The position numbers were made by a program, and so were the translations under genes. This document shows, in pieces, positions 36,661-48,320 of a stretch of DNA of 64,000 bases. The notes under the pieces are model-generated. The model searched no databases. It saw only the letters and a program-made list of their open reading frames with translations, and was not told where the DNA came from. Each line of letters opens with the position of its first letter. Within the stretch, counting starts at the first letter, position 1. The stretch comes from Undaria pinnatifida. Lineage: Eukaryota > Sar > Phaeophyceae > Laminariales > Alariaceae. The stretch lies in NCBI GenBank assembly GCA_012845835.1, contig JABAKD010000024.1:5698109-5762108 (forward strand), read 5' to 3'.

Positions 36661-38226
36661 TGCCTTGCAAAATGAAACGCTACCTGCTGATTTGGCATCT
36701 TGCGCCACACACTCCCCGTCCAACACCTCCGCATATCACCGATCTGACCGATGTGTTTTTTTTCGACAGAGGAACAGTTGATATTTCGCGACTGACTGTG
36801 GAAAAAACAAAAACACAAGAACAGTACAGACAGACGAACTAAAATAATAGATGGAGCGCACGAGCCTTTCTCTGCTTAGGATCAGCGCGCTATGAAAGCG
36901 CACACGTGGCACCTTGCTGCTGTCGCCTGAAAGCGTGATTCATCTCGGTGCTGCCCAGCGAATCTTCTACACCACATGCACCGTGCACGTACCCACGACA
37001 ACACCGACATTTGTCGATTGTGAAACCTGGAGGACCTGGTGTACGGTGCTCGTGAGCTTACATAGCAGACCCGCAGAACCGAGCAAGGTTGCCGACCTCG
37101 CCGTGTTCTGCAGGCCCGAACAGCTCTCACAAAACTCGTGGTCTCCCCATGATCGAAAGGCGTGTCCAACCCGACCAAAATGATGGGTTGAGAAAACAAA
37201 GGAAACCTCCCGTATCTCTTTCCTTATTGTGGAGGTCGATTAGCCCTCTCTTATCCGTACTGTTCTCTTATATTCCCTCTGTACACAGGGCACCCACAGC
37301 TTAATTTGTAAAAGGGTTGAACAATGGGTGATGTAATACGTTGGAGTGGCCAAGGCTACTGTTCGGAGGGATGACACTTCTTTTGACCACCTTTCTTTTT
37401 CAACTACCTAGTTTAGGCCACATCCAAAACCGAACATACAGTCCATATTTTTTGTTGGCGCAAAGCTAAACTGATTTTTTCAATGTGGTGAATGTTTTTA
37501 AAGGCCGAAATATATTTCTGTGACGAGTCGCGCGAGTGGCTCTCAGTTTCATAAAAAACAACCTCCAGGGTGCCTTCTGCCGTGAGTGTAGCCTGTGTCA
37601 GGATTTCTAACCCGTGCTAGCTCTTGGTCGCTACAGCCATAATATTATTGACGGGGCTCATCAACCCAAAATCCTGGGATGGTCATTCTGGTTCTGAAAT
37701 ATGATCTGTTTGTTCCATGCCAAGGCCATGCATTTATTTACCTTGTCTCTCCATAAGTTTCTCCGAAATTGTTTTTGCGTGGGGTGCAAAGCTCATGTGT
37801 AAACTAGCGGAAACACAACGTGGTGCAGCGCTACCGCATGGCGGGCTTCAACCTCGAACACACCAGTTAGTATTATACGCCAAAGTGTTGGTGCCGGTAT
37901 GGACAAAGGGGAAGGAGCATTAAAGAAGAGGAGATGATCACTCCTCATAATGTTCCCCTACGACCAAACAATTCCCACGATGTCGGGCTAGCTCAACGGC
38001 ATTGGCCAGCATCTCAGATCGGTTAATCAACCATTTAGGAACTGGAGCAGACCTTTTGGTAGCAAAGCAGCTTGAAAAATGATCAGATATCGTAGTTGTT
38101 TCTCTAGACCATACGGTAGTGAATAGTTGAGAACACCGCATCCGCGTTCTTCGTTTAAAGTGGTTCAAATATTTTACAAACGCCTTCTCTCTCCGCACCC
38201 CGGCCCCTTAACACTGAGCAGCGATT
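36661..38226. other. No gene recognised
   Basis: Frames at 36506-36781 and 36914-37183 have no recognisable motif. Any promoter of the downstream exon set would lie toward the right end. No clear TATA box or other element was identified. Confidence 0.4.
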
Positions 38227-38567
38227 ATGCTCACCAGAGGTACCCTCAGGGCGATCTTGGCTTGCTTTACGGCCGCCATTGCTTCGGGTATAAACGTACC
38301 GTGTCCCGCGGGCACCAAGGTGTACTCCCTCTCCGTATGGAGTGGACACTGGCTTGACGGGCTCATCATGAGATGTACTGGTGGCAGCAACGAGACAACC
38401 ATCCCTGAGGAGTTCAACGACAACCCTGGGGGGGTGGAGGATGCAGATATTTGTGCGGGTACTGGAGGCGTCCAGAGTATTCAGTGGGAGGACCCGGTGG
38501 ATTTATCCATTATCCTCTACCTCAACATAACGTGTCTGGACAATCAAACCTACCAGTTCGCGGACGG
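38227..38567 (+). CDS. Probable first exon: secreted Cys-containing glycoprotein, VMO-I/jacalin-like repeat
   Basis: The frame starts with MLTRGTLRAILACFTAAIAS, a good signal peptide with a basic n-region and hydrophobic core. The mature part begins VPCPAGTKVYSLSVWSGHWL and continues DGLIMRCTGGSNETTIPEEF. The pattern C-x2-G-x-V-x2-L...DG(L/I)-x2-C resembles a strand repeat of VMO-I or jacalin-type beta-prism proteins. NET and NIT are N-glycosylation sequons. The frame runs into GTGAGC at 38568, a good donor, leaving two bases of a codon. The next exon candidate (38858) shares WxxDGL-x-C...N-x-TTP, suggesting a duplicated unit. The product would enter the secretory pathway. The fold call is a pattern match only. 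Confidence 0.5.
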
Positions 38568-38857
38568 GTGAGCTTGTCGAACATGAATATAGCGTTAGTG
38601 TTGATATGGCAACCACGAAATTCGCACTTTCAGATTAAACGTTAGTGTAACACGGGCACCAGCCTACCTGCAGTCACGGATATGCACGAAAAGTACAATA
38701 CGACTCACGTTGAGTGAACCATAAGTTTTGCAGAACTGACGATATATCGCGTTCTTTCAAAACGACACAGGCAGTGATCACGGTAGTATGTAGGCCCACC
38801 ATTGGCCAATATTTAGGTACTATTCTGGAGTAGGTATTTTGTTTTGGTTTCTTGCAG

Positions 38858-39030
38858 TCGAGACTCTGCCTAGCCGGAAACGGTCCACGCCTGGCTGGCG
38901 CCATGATGGATTGGAATGTCATGTGGTGGTTGGGAATAAAACAACCCCTTCAGACGAACTGGTAGTCTTGCTATCATGTCTATTGCGGCAGAATACACGC
39001 TACCTTGCCGACGGGAAAACATGTTTCTGA
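38858..39030 (+). CDS. Probable exon, second repeat unit of the secreted protein
   Basis: The exon follows a pyrimidine-rich acceptor (TTTTGGTTTCTTGCAG, ending 38857). It reads VETLPSRKRS, WRHDGLECHVVVGNKTTPSD and ELVVLLSCLLRQNTRYLADG, then reaches a stop. The phrases W-x2-DGL, N-x-TTP and NTxYxxADG parallel the first exon (WLDGL, NETTIP, NQTYQFADG), so the two probably share origin. The phase does not join cleanly to the 38567 donor: this frame needs one leading base, whereas two are left there. A missing small exon, another splice site or a broken gene must be assumed. Confidence 0.35.
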
Positions 39031-39965
39031 CTTAACAATCACACAGGTAGCCATTTCACAGGACAGATCCAACCCGAGGGAAAGGTCTGCTAGACCATGC
39101 AGATCGTACGACTCCCACCGTGCATCGTGAGCTAGACCTTACGTATATTTCTTTTAAGATTTAAGTAATCAAGTGGCGATCGGCGATCTGTCTTAGATCG
39201 TGAGCCTCTCTCTACTTGGCTCCTGCAACGTTCCCCTATATATCTGTGATGGGACGTTACGGCCAACGTGCATAGACTGTACAGCGCACGAAGGAAGCGA
39301 CAGTTATTAAAGGCTAAAGTGTTTCTGGAGGGTGGACTCCTTCTGATAAAAACCATCATAATATAGTTTCCATTTTTGCATCGGGGGTGTATTTACACGT
39401 GGTTCACGGGGGGTTCACCATGGTTGCACTTACACTTTTCTGCAAACCAGATTTTAGGATGGCGTATGTCGAGGAATCTCGGAATAAAACAATGGTACAA
39501 ATCTTCTACTACGGAAACATTTGTTGCGATAACCCGTTCAGCGTCGTTCTTAAAAAAACTATATGTAGGCCGTCCGCCATTGAGGCGCATGAGCCGAACC
39601 CATTCCCTCCCGGAACTAGTCTACGGCAACAGAGGCTGGTGTGTTGATCTTCTTTCATCTCGCCACCATGAAGATGCAGCAACGACTACAGAAGAAGCAT
39701 GTTAAGATAGGGGTGGCCCCAGTGTTCTGCTCAGACTTCTCACTGACTCGAGGAGCTCTACAAACCTCACCAAAAATCGTTTCAAAAATATATCTAAAAA
39801 TACAAAGCGAACAATGAGGCCAGGGCCTCGGTATTTTACTAAAACAACAATCTTATGAAGACCGCGAGGAGATCGTCAAAAGCAAAACACAGGCTGTTTA
39901 ATGTTTAAAGGTAGAAATTCTCTCGCCGAAGAATGGCTCTCGCCGTCTCTAGTCGAAAGTTGAAT
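39031..39965. other. Intron-like sequence; one weak exon candidate
   Basis: The frame at 39387-39647 (VVHGGFTMVALTLFCKPDFR) has a Cys-ending strand motif vaguely like the neighbouring units, but no convincing splice borders. Confidence 0.25.
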
Positions 39966-41270
39966 TATGGTACCATACTGACCCGCATGGCCGGTGGGAG
40001 AGGGTGATATGGTCCGTTTCCTTTTTTATCGGCCTCGGGCTGTCACTAGGAGTAAAACTGGTATCGACCAATGACAGTCCATAATTGCTTCAAAAACATT
40101 CAGGCCTTTTATCTTTCCAGGCGCGGGACAAAACAAATATTCGCCGCATTTTACACAAACACGTTGTACGTACTCCAAATCATGCCTGTATATTGTTTCG
40201 CGCAAAACGTCGAACATTTCGCACCTGCATATGTTCAATGTTACACACAGGAAAACAAACTAACGGGATACTGACCTAAAACAAAGAAATTGTTTGGAAA
40301 ATATACAATCCGTTCCACACAAGTTATATTGTGAACACCATTTTTGAGATATATACCTCTGATGCATTCGTTCCGAAACCGTCACGTTTATCCCCTCAAA
40401 ATAATGTATAGTTTCCACGCACGGATTGAGCTGCCCCACACGCCCCACCCCCCCCCCTATGATAAACTGGTGCATATATTTTTTTCTTTCCCAAAACCGT
40501 CAGATGTGTCCCCTTACAAGGATTTATAGCTTCCACGCACAAATTGCCCGCCCGTCTGCCCCCACTCCCCGCCCTTGCTCCCCCCCCTCCAACCCCGCTC
40601 GCTTTTGATCAAAGCCAGGCCCCCACGTCCTTCAAAACTCCGCCCCCCCCTCACCGGTTATTCGATTTACAGGATTCGCTCGATAAACGGATACATTTCC
40701 CTCCACAGCTGTCAGATTTGGTCACCCTCAGAAACGGGTTTTATAGTTTCCGCGCACAGACTGACTAAAATCACCCTGTTGACCCTGATAGCTACACTGT
40801 AGTTGTAAGGGGAGTGGCCGACCTATATCCTTAATGAGGACACACAACTCGTAATACGCGCGATCGGAGTATCACACACAGCTTGCGAATATGAATTTCG
40901 ACGATATCTTCGATCTCACAGCTGGAGTGTATTTTCATTTTTTATAATATACCCTGACATGTTGCACACGTGTTCTACATTGCCGTTACCCCGAGGCCTG
41001 ACCTCGGGTTGTGTTTATATTTTCAACCGACAATAGTGGCATAAGGTGGTCTAACATTCCCTCAAAACATTGCCGACAAAAAATCAGACGAAAACGACAA
41101 AAAATGCAAAACACGAGAGGCGACGTCTTCCCGACGGCACATAGAAGATATGTGCAAGCTCGCACTTTTTGAACCGAAGAAACGGCGGGACCATTCGCCG
41201 GGGGATCCATTATATTTCCTTCGTTCAACTTGAACTAGCCTGTTTTCAAATAATGTTACGTAATTCCTCG
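39966..41270 (+). repeat. Dispersed repeat C, copy 3 (longest)
   Basis: See copies at 29490-29700 (-) and 35940-36660. The middle of this copy (40380-40790) contains three diverged units of the type CAGATGTGTCCCCTTACAAG followed by TTTATAG-TTCC-CGCACA (about 40385, 40500 and 40705) with C-rich spacers. It also carries the GCGCGATCGGAGTATCACAC motif at about 40859 that recurs at 51145 and 53604. It sits inside the putative host gene, so it would be an intronic insertion. Confidence 0.8.
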
Positions 41271-41312
41271 GGTGCGGACCCCAGTCACTCATGATCGATT
41301 TCCTCGCAAGTG

Positions 41313-41570
41313 CTGCCGTAGGCCGGCCCTACAGAGGCCGTGGGGAGGAGCCGACTCCCCGCCTTGTGCATTGTGTATTTTTTCCGGACCGGCGTTGTGT
41401 CCTCAGTGTCCCCAGCGGAGCGTACGGCACGACTGAAACCCGAACTGCCTCTTGCGATGAGGGGGAATACGTTCAAGGCCTTTCGTACAGCGTCTACCGT
41501 CCGGAAGACGCCACCAGCTTCTCGTACTATCTCACTGATGTGGGGTTGATGTGCTCGTCTGCTACACTCG
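41313..41570 (+). CDS. Probable exon: VMO-I-like Cys repeat
   Basis: The acceptor CTCGCAAG precedes 41313 and the donor CTCG|GTGAGC follows 41570, the same GTGAGC used at 38568. The frame reads VLSVPSGAYGTTETRTASCD, EGEYVQGLSYSVYRPED and YYLTDVGLMCSSATLG. The pattern ASC-x2-G-x-Y-x2-G-x-S...D-x-(G/A)-(L/I)-x-C closely resembles the repeat of vitelline membrane outer layer protein I. It ends in phase 1. N-terminal residues before about 41390 are less certain. A secreted or extracellular location is inferred from the first exon. Confidence 0.5.
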
Positions 41571-42090
41571 GTGAGCGCGTATATGTAAGAGGCTCGTTCG
41601 CAGTACACTAGGCTGATTGCTTTGTTTTCATGGCGCGTGCTGTGGCGTACCTCGAGCCTCGGGGTCTCCTGGATTGAGAATATCTGTATCTCATCTAAAA
41701 ACAGATTTTGGAAAATTTGAAAGAGCAGCGAACCTGCTACAAGGTATGTATGTGCACTCAATTGGGCCTATCTCAGCGGGCGTTGAACCCCCGTCCAATC
41801 CCATGGCTCAGGTGTACAGTCGAACGGGTTGTAGTTCGCAAATATTTGTTCCATGGCTTTGGGCGTTTAGCCCCGTTCGTCGCAACCAACTTTGCCAAAC
41901 ATTGTGGCCATCATATATCGTGTGCTCTCCGGGCTACAGAGGTAGCAGGTGCCATAATTTAAACTACAGATATGTTTGCATGGTGATTGCGCCTCTGTAG
42001 GACCCGCATGAAGATGGACAGCATTGGTTTTTATACCTGGTTAATTTTTCTACCTGAGAATGTTGAGGAGTAATCCACGCTGAAGCTTAG

Positions 42091-42371
42091 GCTGTACATT
42101 GCCGGGCGTGGGTTTCACATTTCTCGACCACAATGCTACGGGAAATCGGGTAACGTCACGTTTTACCGCCGCGTATTGGCCTCTTGAGCGAGGTAGATTG
42201 ACGCTCGCAAAAAACTATTGTGATGGCAGTCCGTACCAAGAAACCCAAACAAACACATGCCAGGTGGGTGGCTACTCGTGCGATTGGCCACACGTACAGA
42301 AAACCGGTGATCTGAATGTGACCCCCCACCGGATCCCCGACCTTTCTGACTATATGGAGCAATTGGTCGGG
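42091..42371 (+). CDS. Probable exon of the same extracellular protein
   Basis: It follows acceptor GAAGCTTAG (ending 42090). After two bases completing a codon it reads CTLPGVGFTFLDHNATGNRV, RGRLTLAKNYCDGSPYQET and NTCQVGGYSCDWPHVQKTGD, with five Cys and an N-x-T sequon. The phase (two leading bases) fits the phase-1 donor at 41570. The frame stays open to a TAG at 42369-42371, so the true 3' splice border may be earlier; I did not find a clear donor. Confidence 0.35.
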
Positions 42372-42644
42372 TTGAGGCTATAGACTACTGGTTTAGGGAT
42401 AGCAAAATGAGCAAGGCACATATTTCGTTGCTGAGGTTTTGGTTTCCTGGCTACAGACTACCCGACGAGTATACTGCACACTTGAGCTATAGTTTCCTGG
42501 AGAGTTTGCTCTCTGTTAGAAGATCTCATAGCATCGATACCACGCCGTTATCTCTTTCACGATCGTCTCCTTCTTATGATTAGCAGCATCAGTCATACCG
42601 TATCGTGCCGTATATCCCGACCCGACACTCACAATGTAACTTAG

Positions 42645-42755
42645 ATGCTATCTGCACGGACTGCAGCGGCGATTCAACCCTGCTAAGCGAGGAAGACCAG
42701 CCAGAATACTGCGAGTTACCCACCTGCTCAGAGGCGGAGTGCTGTGAATCAAACG
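42645..42755 (+). CDS. Probable small Cys-rich exon
   Basis: Bounded by acceptor ACTTAG (ending 42644) and donor ACG|GTACGTG (from 42756). After two leading bases the frame reads AICTDCSGDSTLLSEEDQPE, then YCELPTCSEAECCESNG, with seven Cys in 36 residues. It ends in phase 1. CxxxxC and ECC spacings suggest a disulphide-rich extracellular stalk just before the membrane-anchor exon. Confidence 0.5.
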
Positions 42756-42879
42756 GTACGTGTGATTGATTATTGCTTCAACTTCAACTCATCATTGCAA
42801 TAATAGCAGGAATGCACGCCATGGGAAGACCAGGCCACCGATTAACTAGTGTACAGCGCTGCGGCACAGCGTTAACAAG

Positions 42880-43107
42880 GTGATAGATTCATGCGTATTG
42901 AAGAGATATTGTACGGGAACGCCGGGGGCGCTATCTCTGTATCGTACTGTACACCAGGAACCATGCACTTTTCTCCTGTATTCCGTCCGATGTCTTACAC
43001 CACACAGCACTCCAACGTCACACTACGGCAAAAGACACCTTCCCACCAGGCATGTTTGGTCGCTACAGGCGCTTGTGAGCGAGTTGATAAAACGATGTAT
43101 TATACCT
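42880..43107 (+). CDS. Possible exon continuing the Cys-rich gene
   Basis: If the weak acceptor AACAAG (ending 42879) is used, two leading bases complete the phase-1 codon and the frame reads DRFMRIEEILYGNAGGAISV, SYCTPGTMHFSPVFRPMSY and SHQACLVATGACERV. A donor-like CTG|GTATCG follows 43107. Cys content and an NVT sequon suit an extracellular segment. The acceptor lacks a pyrimidine tract, so this is uncertain. Confidence 0.3.
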
Positions 43108-43693
43108 GGTATCGTGAGCGAGAGACCAAACGGTTAAAATCAAAACAGTATTTTGCCTCCAAACTGAATGGAAGAAAATCCAATATCTTCGCGCGAAGCG
43201 TTGAAACACGGACGATCGGTGGTAATTTGTATGCAAAAACGCAATTAATGCAGGGTCCAGTAGGGTAAGGGGTCAACACGTCCACCCTCGGGTTAATTCG
43301 GAGGTGGCCGAGGGCAAAACCTTCGGACGTGCTGGTCAGCAAATAAAAATTGCCGGCGTAGACTCAAAATGCCTGATGATGTAACATGATCGCCCCGTGC
43401 CTACTCTGACGAGTGTATATCCATACCATAGAGGGACCAAGCTTACGGTATTACAGATTTGTATACACTACTGCACGCGCATGTTTCATTACGTACATGA
43501 GGTTTCGTGCGATTGGTCTCAATCCCCACCCAAACCTCTCTTGATAGCGAAACGTACCGAAACCGTTCATGGCAGCGGCGGAAATCGTGAAAATGTTATG
43601 TAAAAGACATTCAAAGACTTCGAGAATGGCCTAAAGGGTTCCTGCTCGCACGGACTCTAAACGCGAGGAAAACTGTTCCAGCCTTGGTGCCAG

Positions 43694-43920
43694 GTTACAC
43701 TAGAATATTCTCGGCTGACATTTTTACCCCGCCGAACCGCGATCTAAATGTGCTCCTTCGTTTTCATATGCAGCCAACGACGAACCTAATCGGCACAGTT
43801 CCCACCGTGGTAGCCGCGGGCATTATCCTTGCTAGTGCCTGGACATTCCACAAGATCAAGATAAAAGGGCTTGGCGGCAAGGGAGCGAATGGGTTTCAGG
43901 TGGAGGACCTCCCAAGCTGA
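43694..43920 (+). CDS. Probable last exon: transmembrane anchor and short tail
   Basis: The acceptor GGTGCCAG ends at 43693. Two leading bases are followed by YTRIFSADIFTPPNRDLNVL, a linker, then LIGTVPTVVAAGIILASAW, a single hydrophobic span of about 19-20 residues. A basic cytosolic tail (HKIKIKGLGGKGANGF) precedes TGA at 43918-43920. The topology would be type I: secretory signal at 38227, Cys-rich ectodomain, one membrane span and a short cytosolic tail. The phase fits a preceding phase-1 donor. Confidence 0.4.
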
Positions 43921-46900
43921 ACGACTGGCACAGCGGGTTCTCCCTCGGACTGAAAATAGGCCACGCTAAGTTCGGACTTACAGTCGCAATAATACGTGTA
44001 CCTTTGTACATAGCACCAATCTACGGCGGAGATGGCACGTTTTGGGTTATATAGATTCTTCCTGGCGGGGTAGTACTCCGCGTCAACCATCGGAAACCCT
44101 GAATATTTTGCCATTTCCTCTTGTGCTCTGCACGTTTTATTTTTTGGAGTTACGGATTGCGTCATCAATTGATGCCCAAGAACCTCGGATCGTTCAAAGT
44201 GAAGTAGTTCCAGATGATATCAACTGATAAAACAGAAGGGACTACCTGATGTATTCTATGTATACAAGGTTTTCCTCGGTGGAAGGGGGTTGGCGTGGAA
44301 TCCATGGGGGGTCTCAGGTTGGAAAGGGGGAACACAGAGGTTTGTGTACACGGTGCTAGGGCCAGGTACGACAACAACAAAAAAGCTTGAAAACAGAAGA
44401 TGCGATATGTAGCCACCGTGCAAATAACCGGGAAATCAGCCGACCTGCCAAAACAAGCCCATATAGTGAAGTATGTACCTGATAAACGAAGCACTCAAAA
44501 CCTGGCATCGACCAGCCTTTCATACTCACGTATCTAGACTATCTTGTTCGGTTGATCGGTCGCCTCTGAGAATGGTTTGCATAGCTTTCATTGCAGGTGT
44601 TGGGATTGCTCGAACCACACCTGTCTTCTACGGGAATCCACGGCGAAGGTAGAATGCCAGAGATAAATAGCAGTTTGCGACACTAGTCAAACCTGGACTT
44701 CTGTACTCCGGTCATCGTGGACTCCGCGGGGTAGACTGCTCAAAGCCACAACATGGGTAGAAGGCAACTTTCACGTTGAGCGGTAGTTGGAGATTCTCTC
44801 TGTACCGCAGAGCGTAAAACGTTCGCGGACAACACGTATTTTTGTCGGGGCTCCTCTGAAGAGCCGCCCAATGTATTGGCAGTCCATGCTGAGTAACATT
44901 TTCGTATATATATTTCAATCTCCGGGAATGTTTGTTGCAGTGCACGTACCTAGTACTGGAGTAACCAGCGAACACAACCAAGACAACCAGAGATCTGCCG
45001 TACAATGTCCTGTGAAGAGTGCAGGGGGTTGCCTCATTTCGAAACATGAAGGCGATGTGGATGGAGTTCGAGCCCCTCTGTACACCATGAGGTGACACGT
45101 AGCGATAAGGCCTGGGGAGGACCGGGGAGTTCTGTTGTTGAAACCAATTTCAATAAGCTCAAGAAGGGCTGGATGCCGGTAAAAATCTTATCGTTCTCCA
45201 TCTCCCGTTCTTGTAGTTATAATACAGGGAGAAGTTGCGCCATGTTGCCGGGGTATTTCGAGTTGCTTTTTCGGATTAAACCAATGCATACGTTGCGTGC
45301 AGGCCGTTACAGAACTCGTGAGATGGTGCAGTGAGGTACATCCAGCAATATTGGAAGAGACTCATCGAGCGCCGAGCCTATGCGTAGACGGGGACGTGGA
45401 CGCGTGTCCGATATAGCGTTCCGTCTCTCGGTGTTTTTTGTTCACACCATCAACCGTGGATGCCTTTTCTTTGTTGTGGGGCATTTGAACCGCCGCCAAC
45501 GGCATACTCCAATGCTTGAGACGTAGATTATATTTTGTCCGTATGTATGAGACATGGTCGCACGTCGGAAGACTGATGTGTGCAGGTCCAGGATGGGGTG
45601 TGCATGGGACGATGTCAGGTAAATGTACCTGAGAACAATGAAGACAATGAAAATACCTTAGCAAAGAGAAATTGAACAAGGAACACGCATAGGGCTTTAC
45701 GAGGGGACGAACGGGCTCTTTATGCAGGCCCCGGACGAGGCCCTGCCCTTGAAGAAAGGACCCGCCGTTCTTGTTGTGTTAAAGCAAAGGGTACGCCAAA
45801 CAACGCCGTCCTCAGCATGAACAATTGGGTGACGTTGCAGCTGTCTCAACGGCCGTGCCGGTTGGGAAAATGCACTGGACTCCTTGAGCCAACAGCATAA
45901 CATCACGCGTTAGACAGAAGACGTTTCGCAGATTAAGTAAGGTAGGAATCCAAGGTGCCTGGCTGCGGCAGTTGCGTCTATGCCTTTTACGGTGAGTGTG
46001 CAGGTAACGTTGGCCAGGCTCGTCCCTTGCGGCTTCATGTCGTCCCCTCCGATCAACGAACTTCCAGACACTAATTGAAAGTGCCTCCGGACCCACAATC
46101 ACAGTTGTCCCTTTCCCTGCTCGCTTTTTCTTTACCTGTTTGGTTTAGTTTGCATAATGTGTTTTCTTCTACCCTACATATTTTTCCTTGAAAATTTCCT
46201 AGGTTGATGTTTTTCTTGTCTTCCGCTTTCGCGCCCACGGCAGTTAGCATTGCACGGATATTTTTTACTGTACATGCGACGAGTATTCTATACATAGGGT
46301 TTACTGGCTACTCGCAAAACGTTTTTGTTTGTTTTGAGCGCGTTTTTCACAGATGGGTTCTTACTGCGGCCGATATCCTCCGCCCATTAAGGGGATGGTT
46401 GACCAAACTCAAACCAGGGCTAGCACAGGTAGAGCACCCAAGTGACATGATCACCCAATAAAGGAGGGTTGACACTAAAGCGCACGCGTATTACAGGTAA
46501 AATCGGGTTTGTTGTCTAGAAAAATCACGCATCGATTGTACGGAGGTGGCTCCATGAGTTGGAACCCGTGAATCACTTTACTTGGTGAATCTAGGCCACC
46601 CCGATCATTGTGCCTTTTCCCCACGAATCTCAAGCCAGAGAACACACGTTGTAGCGGAATTAGTGAGGGTACGAGGAGACGGTCGTCCGCGTCGTCTCAA
46701 GTGGCTCAGCCGTTGGGACGGACTGCCGCCGCTCTAGCCGTGGAGTGGACTTTCTTCGCGGACTCCCCATGTCGCAACTGTTCTGTAAGAACCAGCACAA
46801 ATACGACAGTTTTCGTCGGATCAGGAAGGAGCACGGACGGCCAAAGCAACGTTGGGGGCCGCGTGCACTGAGCGTATCTCGGGAGCTCACCTCCGTGGCA

Positions 46901-47599
46901 TGGACTGGCGTGGTCTGTGACATGAGTTCCCGGGCGGGACACGCAGGTTTGCTTCCCTGCGTTTACTCAGTAAAACCGACTCGTAGAGCTCTTCGCGTTG
47001 TGACCGCACTGAATGATAGGAGAACAGCTCATACGGGAGGGTGCGGCCAAATGAACAGTCTGGAGACGTGTACTAGATACCCACCAGATATACTTCGAGC
47101 TACGACTAATCGTAACAGCGTACCAGTACAACCGGGCACTCGGCGCGCACCACGCACGACAGTACACTCCATTATGCGCTTACCAAGTATAACAGTAGAT
47201 TCCCGCAAGCAGAGAAGCACGCCACAAATGAAACAGCAGCAACTTCCCGTGGCCTCTGCTGGGTCGAGCCACTGTTACGTTTTCTTCGCTCTGCGAGTGG
47301 TGCTACTGACACACTGCTTTTCCATCCACCCCTAGTTATGTATTTCCGCGAACAGACAAGTAACCTTCGGACCAGCTGTCGGCATGGGTTGTTGGTCGTG
47401 CCGGCTATGACACTACTACGTCCGAACAACTGCTCCGTAGTGTGTGCTCACCACAACAGGCATGGGTTTCGGGTGTTCGAGCCACTTCTACATAACCTAC
47501 AATGCCCCGCGCACAATGAACGTACCGGTACTGTAGATGGTCGTGGCCCCTCCTCTTCACAATCATCGATCGGGTCTGGTGCTTTAATGGGTTTATGAT
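43921..47599. other. No gene recognised; several anonymous frames
   Basis: The longest + strand frame, 46745-47335 (196 codons, GLPMSQLFCKNQHKYDSFRR near its start), and the minus-strand frame at 45812-46102 have protein-like stretches but no recognised domain. A frame of that length is near the chance expectation for 64 kb. In the minus strand near 46072, TTTCAATTAG followed by TGTCTGGAAG, with a GTAAAAG about 75 bases on, could border a small exon, but nothing supports it further. Confidence 0.35.
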
Positions 47600-48320
47600 G
47601 AAAGCTCGTGGAAGCTTACATGGAAGTTGCAGAATTTTCATAGAAGCAGTAGAAGCTTTCGCGAAGGTGCTGGGAGCTTCCACCGCTTTCGTCCCAACCC
47701 CCACATCCATAGAAGCTGGAAGCTTCCGTGGAATTTACGACTGGAAGGTCACTGTGGAAGTGCCAGTGGAAGCTTAGGATGAACTTCATTTGGCTTCAAC
47801 GAACGCCTATTTGCGGTACTCCAACAACCTTTGCGCAACCTTCAGGTTGTGTTCAGATGATTACAGTGCCTCCATGGAAGCGCCTATCGAAGCCGCTTCG
47901 CGTCCGTGGATGCTTGGCGATGGAAGCTACCGTGGAAGCAATGGAAACTTCCGTGGAAGCGATGGAAAGCTTAAATTTTTTATTGAGCTTTGCGTTCCCG
48001 GGGAAGCCTCTTAAGGCATCTTCGGCGGAAACTTCCTTTAGCGCTTCCGCGAAAGCTTCACCCAGGAGCAGCGCTTAATTCAACACGCTTCCACGTTGTT
48101 CCACCTACTTCCACTTATTATATCCAATTAGGCCTATTGGCGCCGACGTGCTAGCGCTTTTTTTCTACTGGTTTCCGCGGGCTTCCACGTTCTCCCCCAA
48201 ATTTACATGGCATTATTCTGTCTTCCGCGTGGAAAAAGAGAGACAGATTCGAGCTTGCACGGAAGGAAGGAAATTTGAAGCTTCGATGGAAATAAGCTAA
48301 TTTGAGCCTCCTTATCAAAA
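47600..48320. repeat. GGAAGC/GCTTCC-rich low-complexity segment
   Basis: Over about 700 bases the words GGAAGC, GAAGCTT and GCTTCC recur dozens of times, left half mostly as GTGGAAGC and right half mostly as the complement. At 47920-47975 a 27-base pattern (ATGGAAGC, then GTGGAAGC) repeats, giving a frame with EATVEAMETSVEAMES. This looks like an eroded, partly palindromic array rather than a gene. Confidence 0.65.

Noticed and set aside
46745..47335. 196-codon frame as a single-exon gene
   Set aside because: No domain is recognised and the length is close to the chance maximum for about 64 kb on two strands at this composition.
47728..48078. 116-codon frame with EAMETSVEAMES repeats
   Set aside because: The repeats come from the GGAAGC word array; no other coding evidence.
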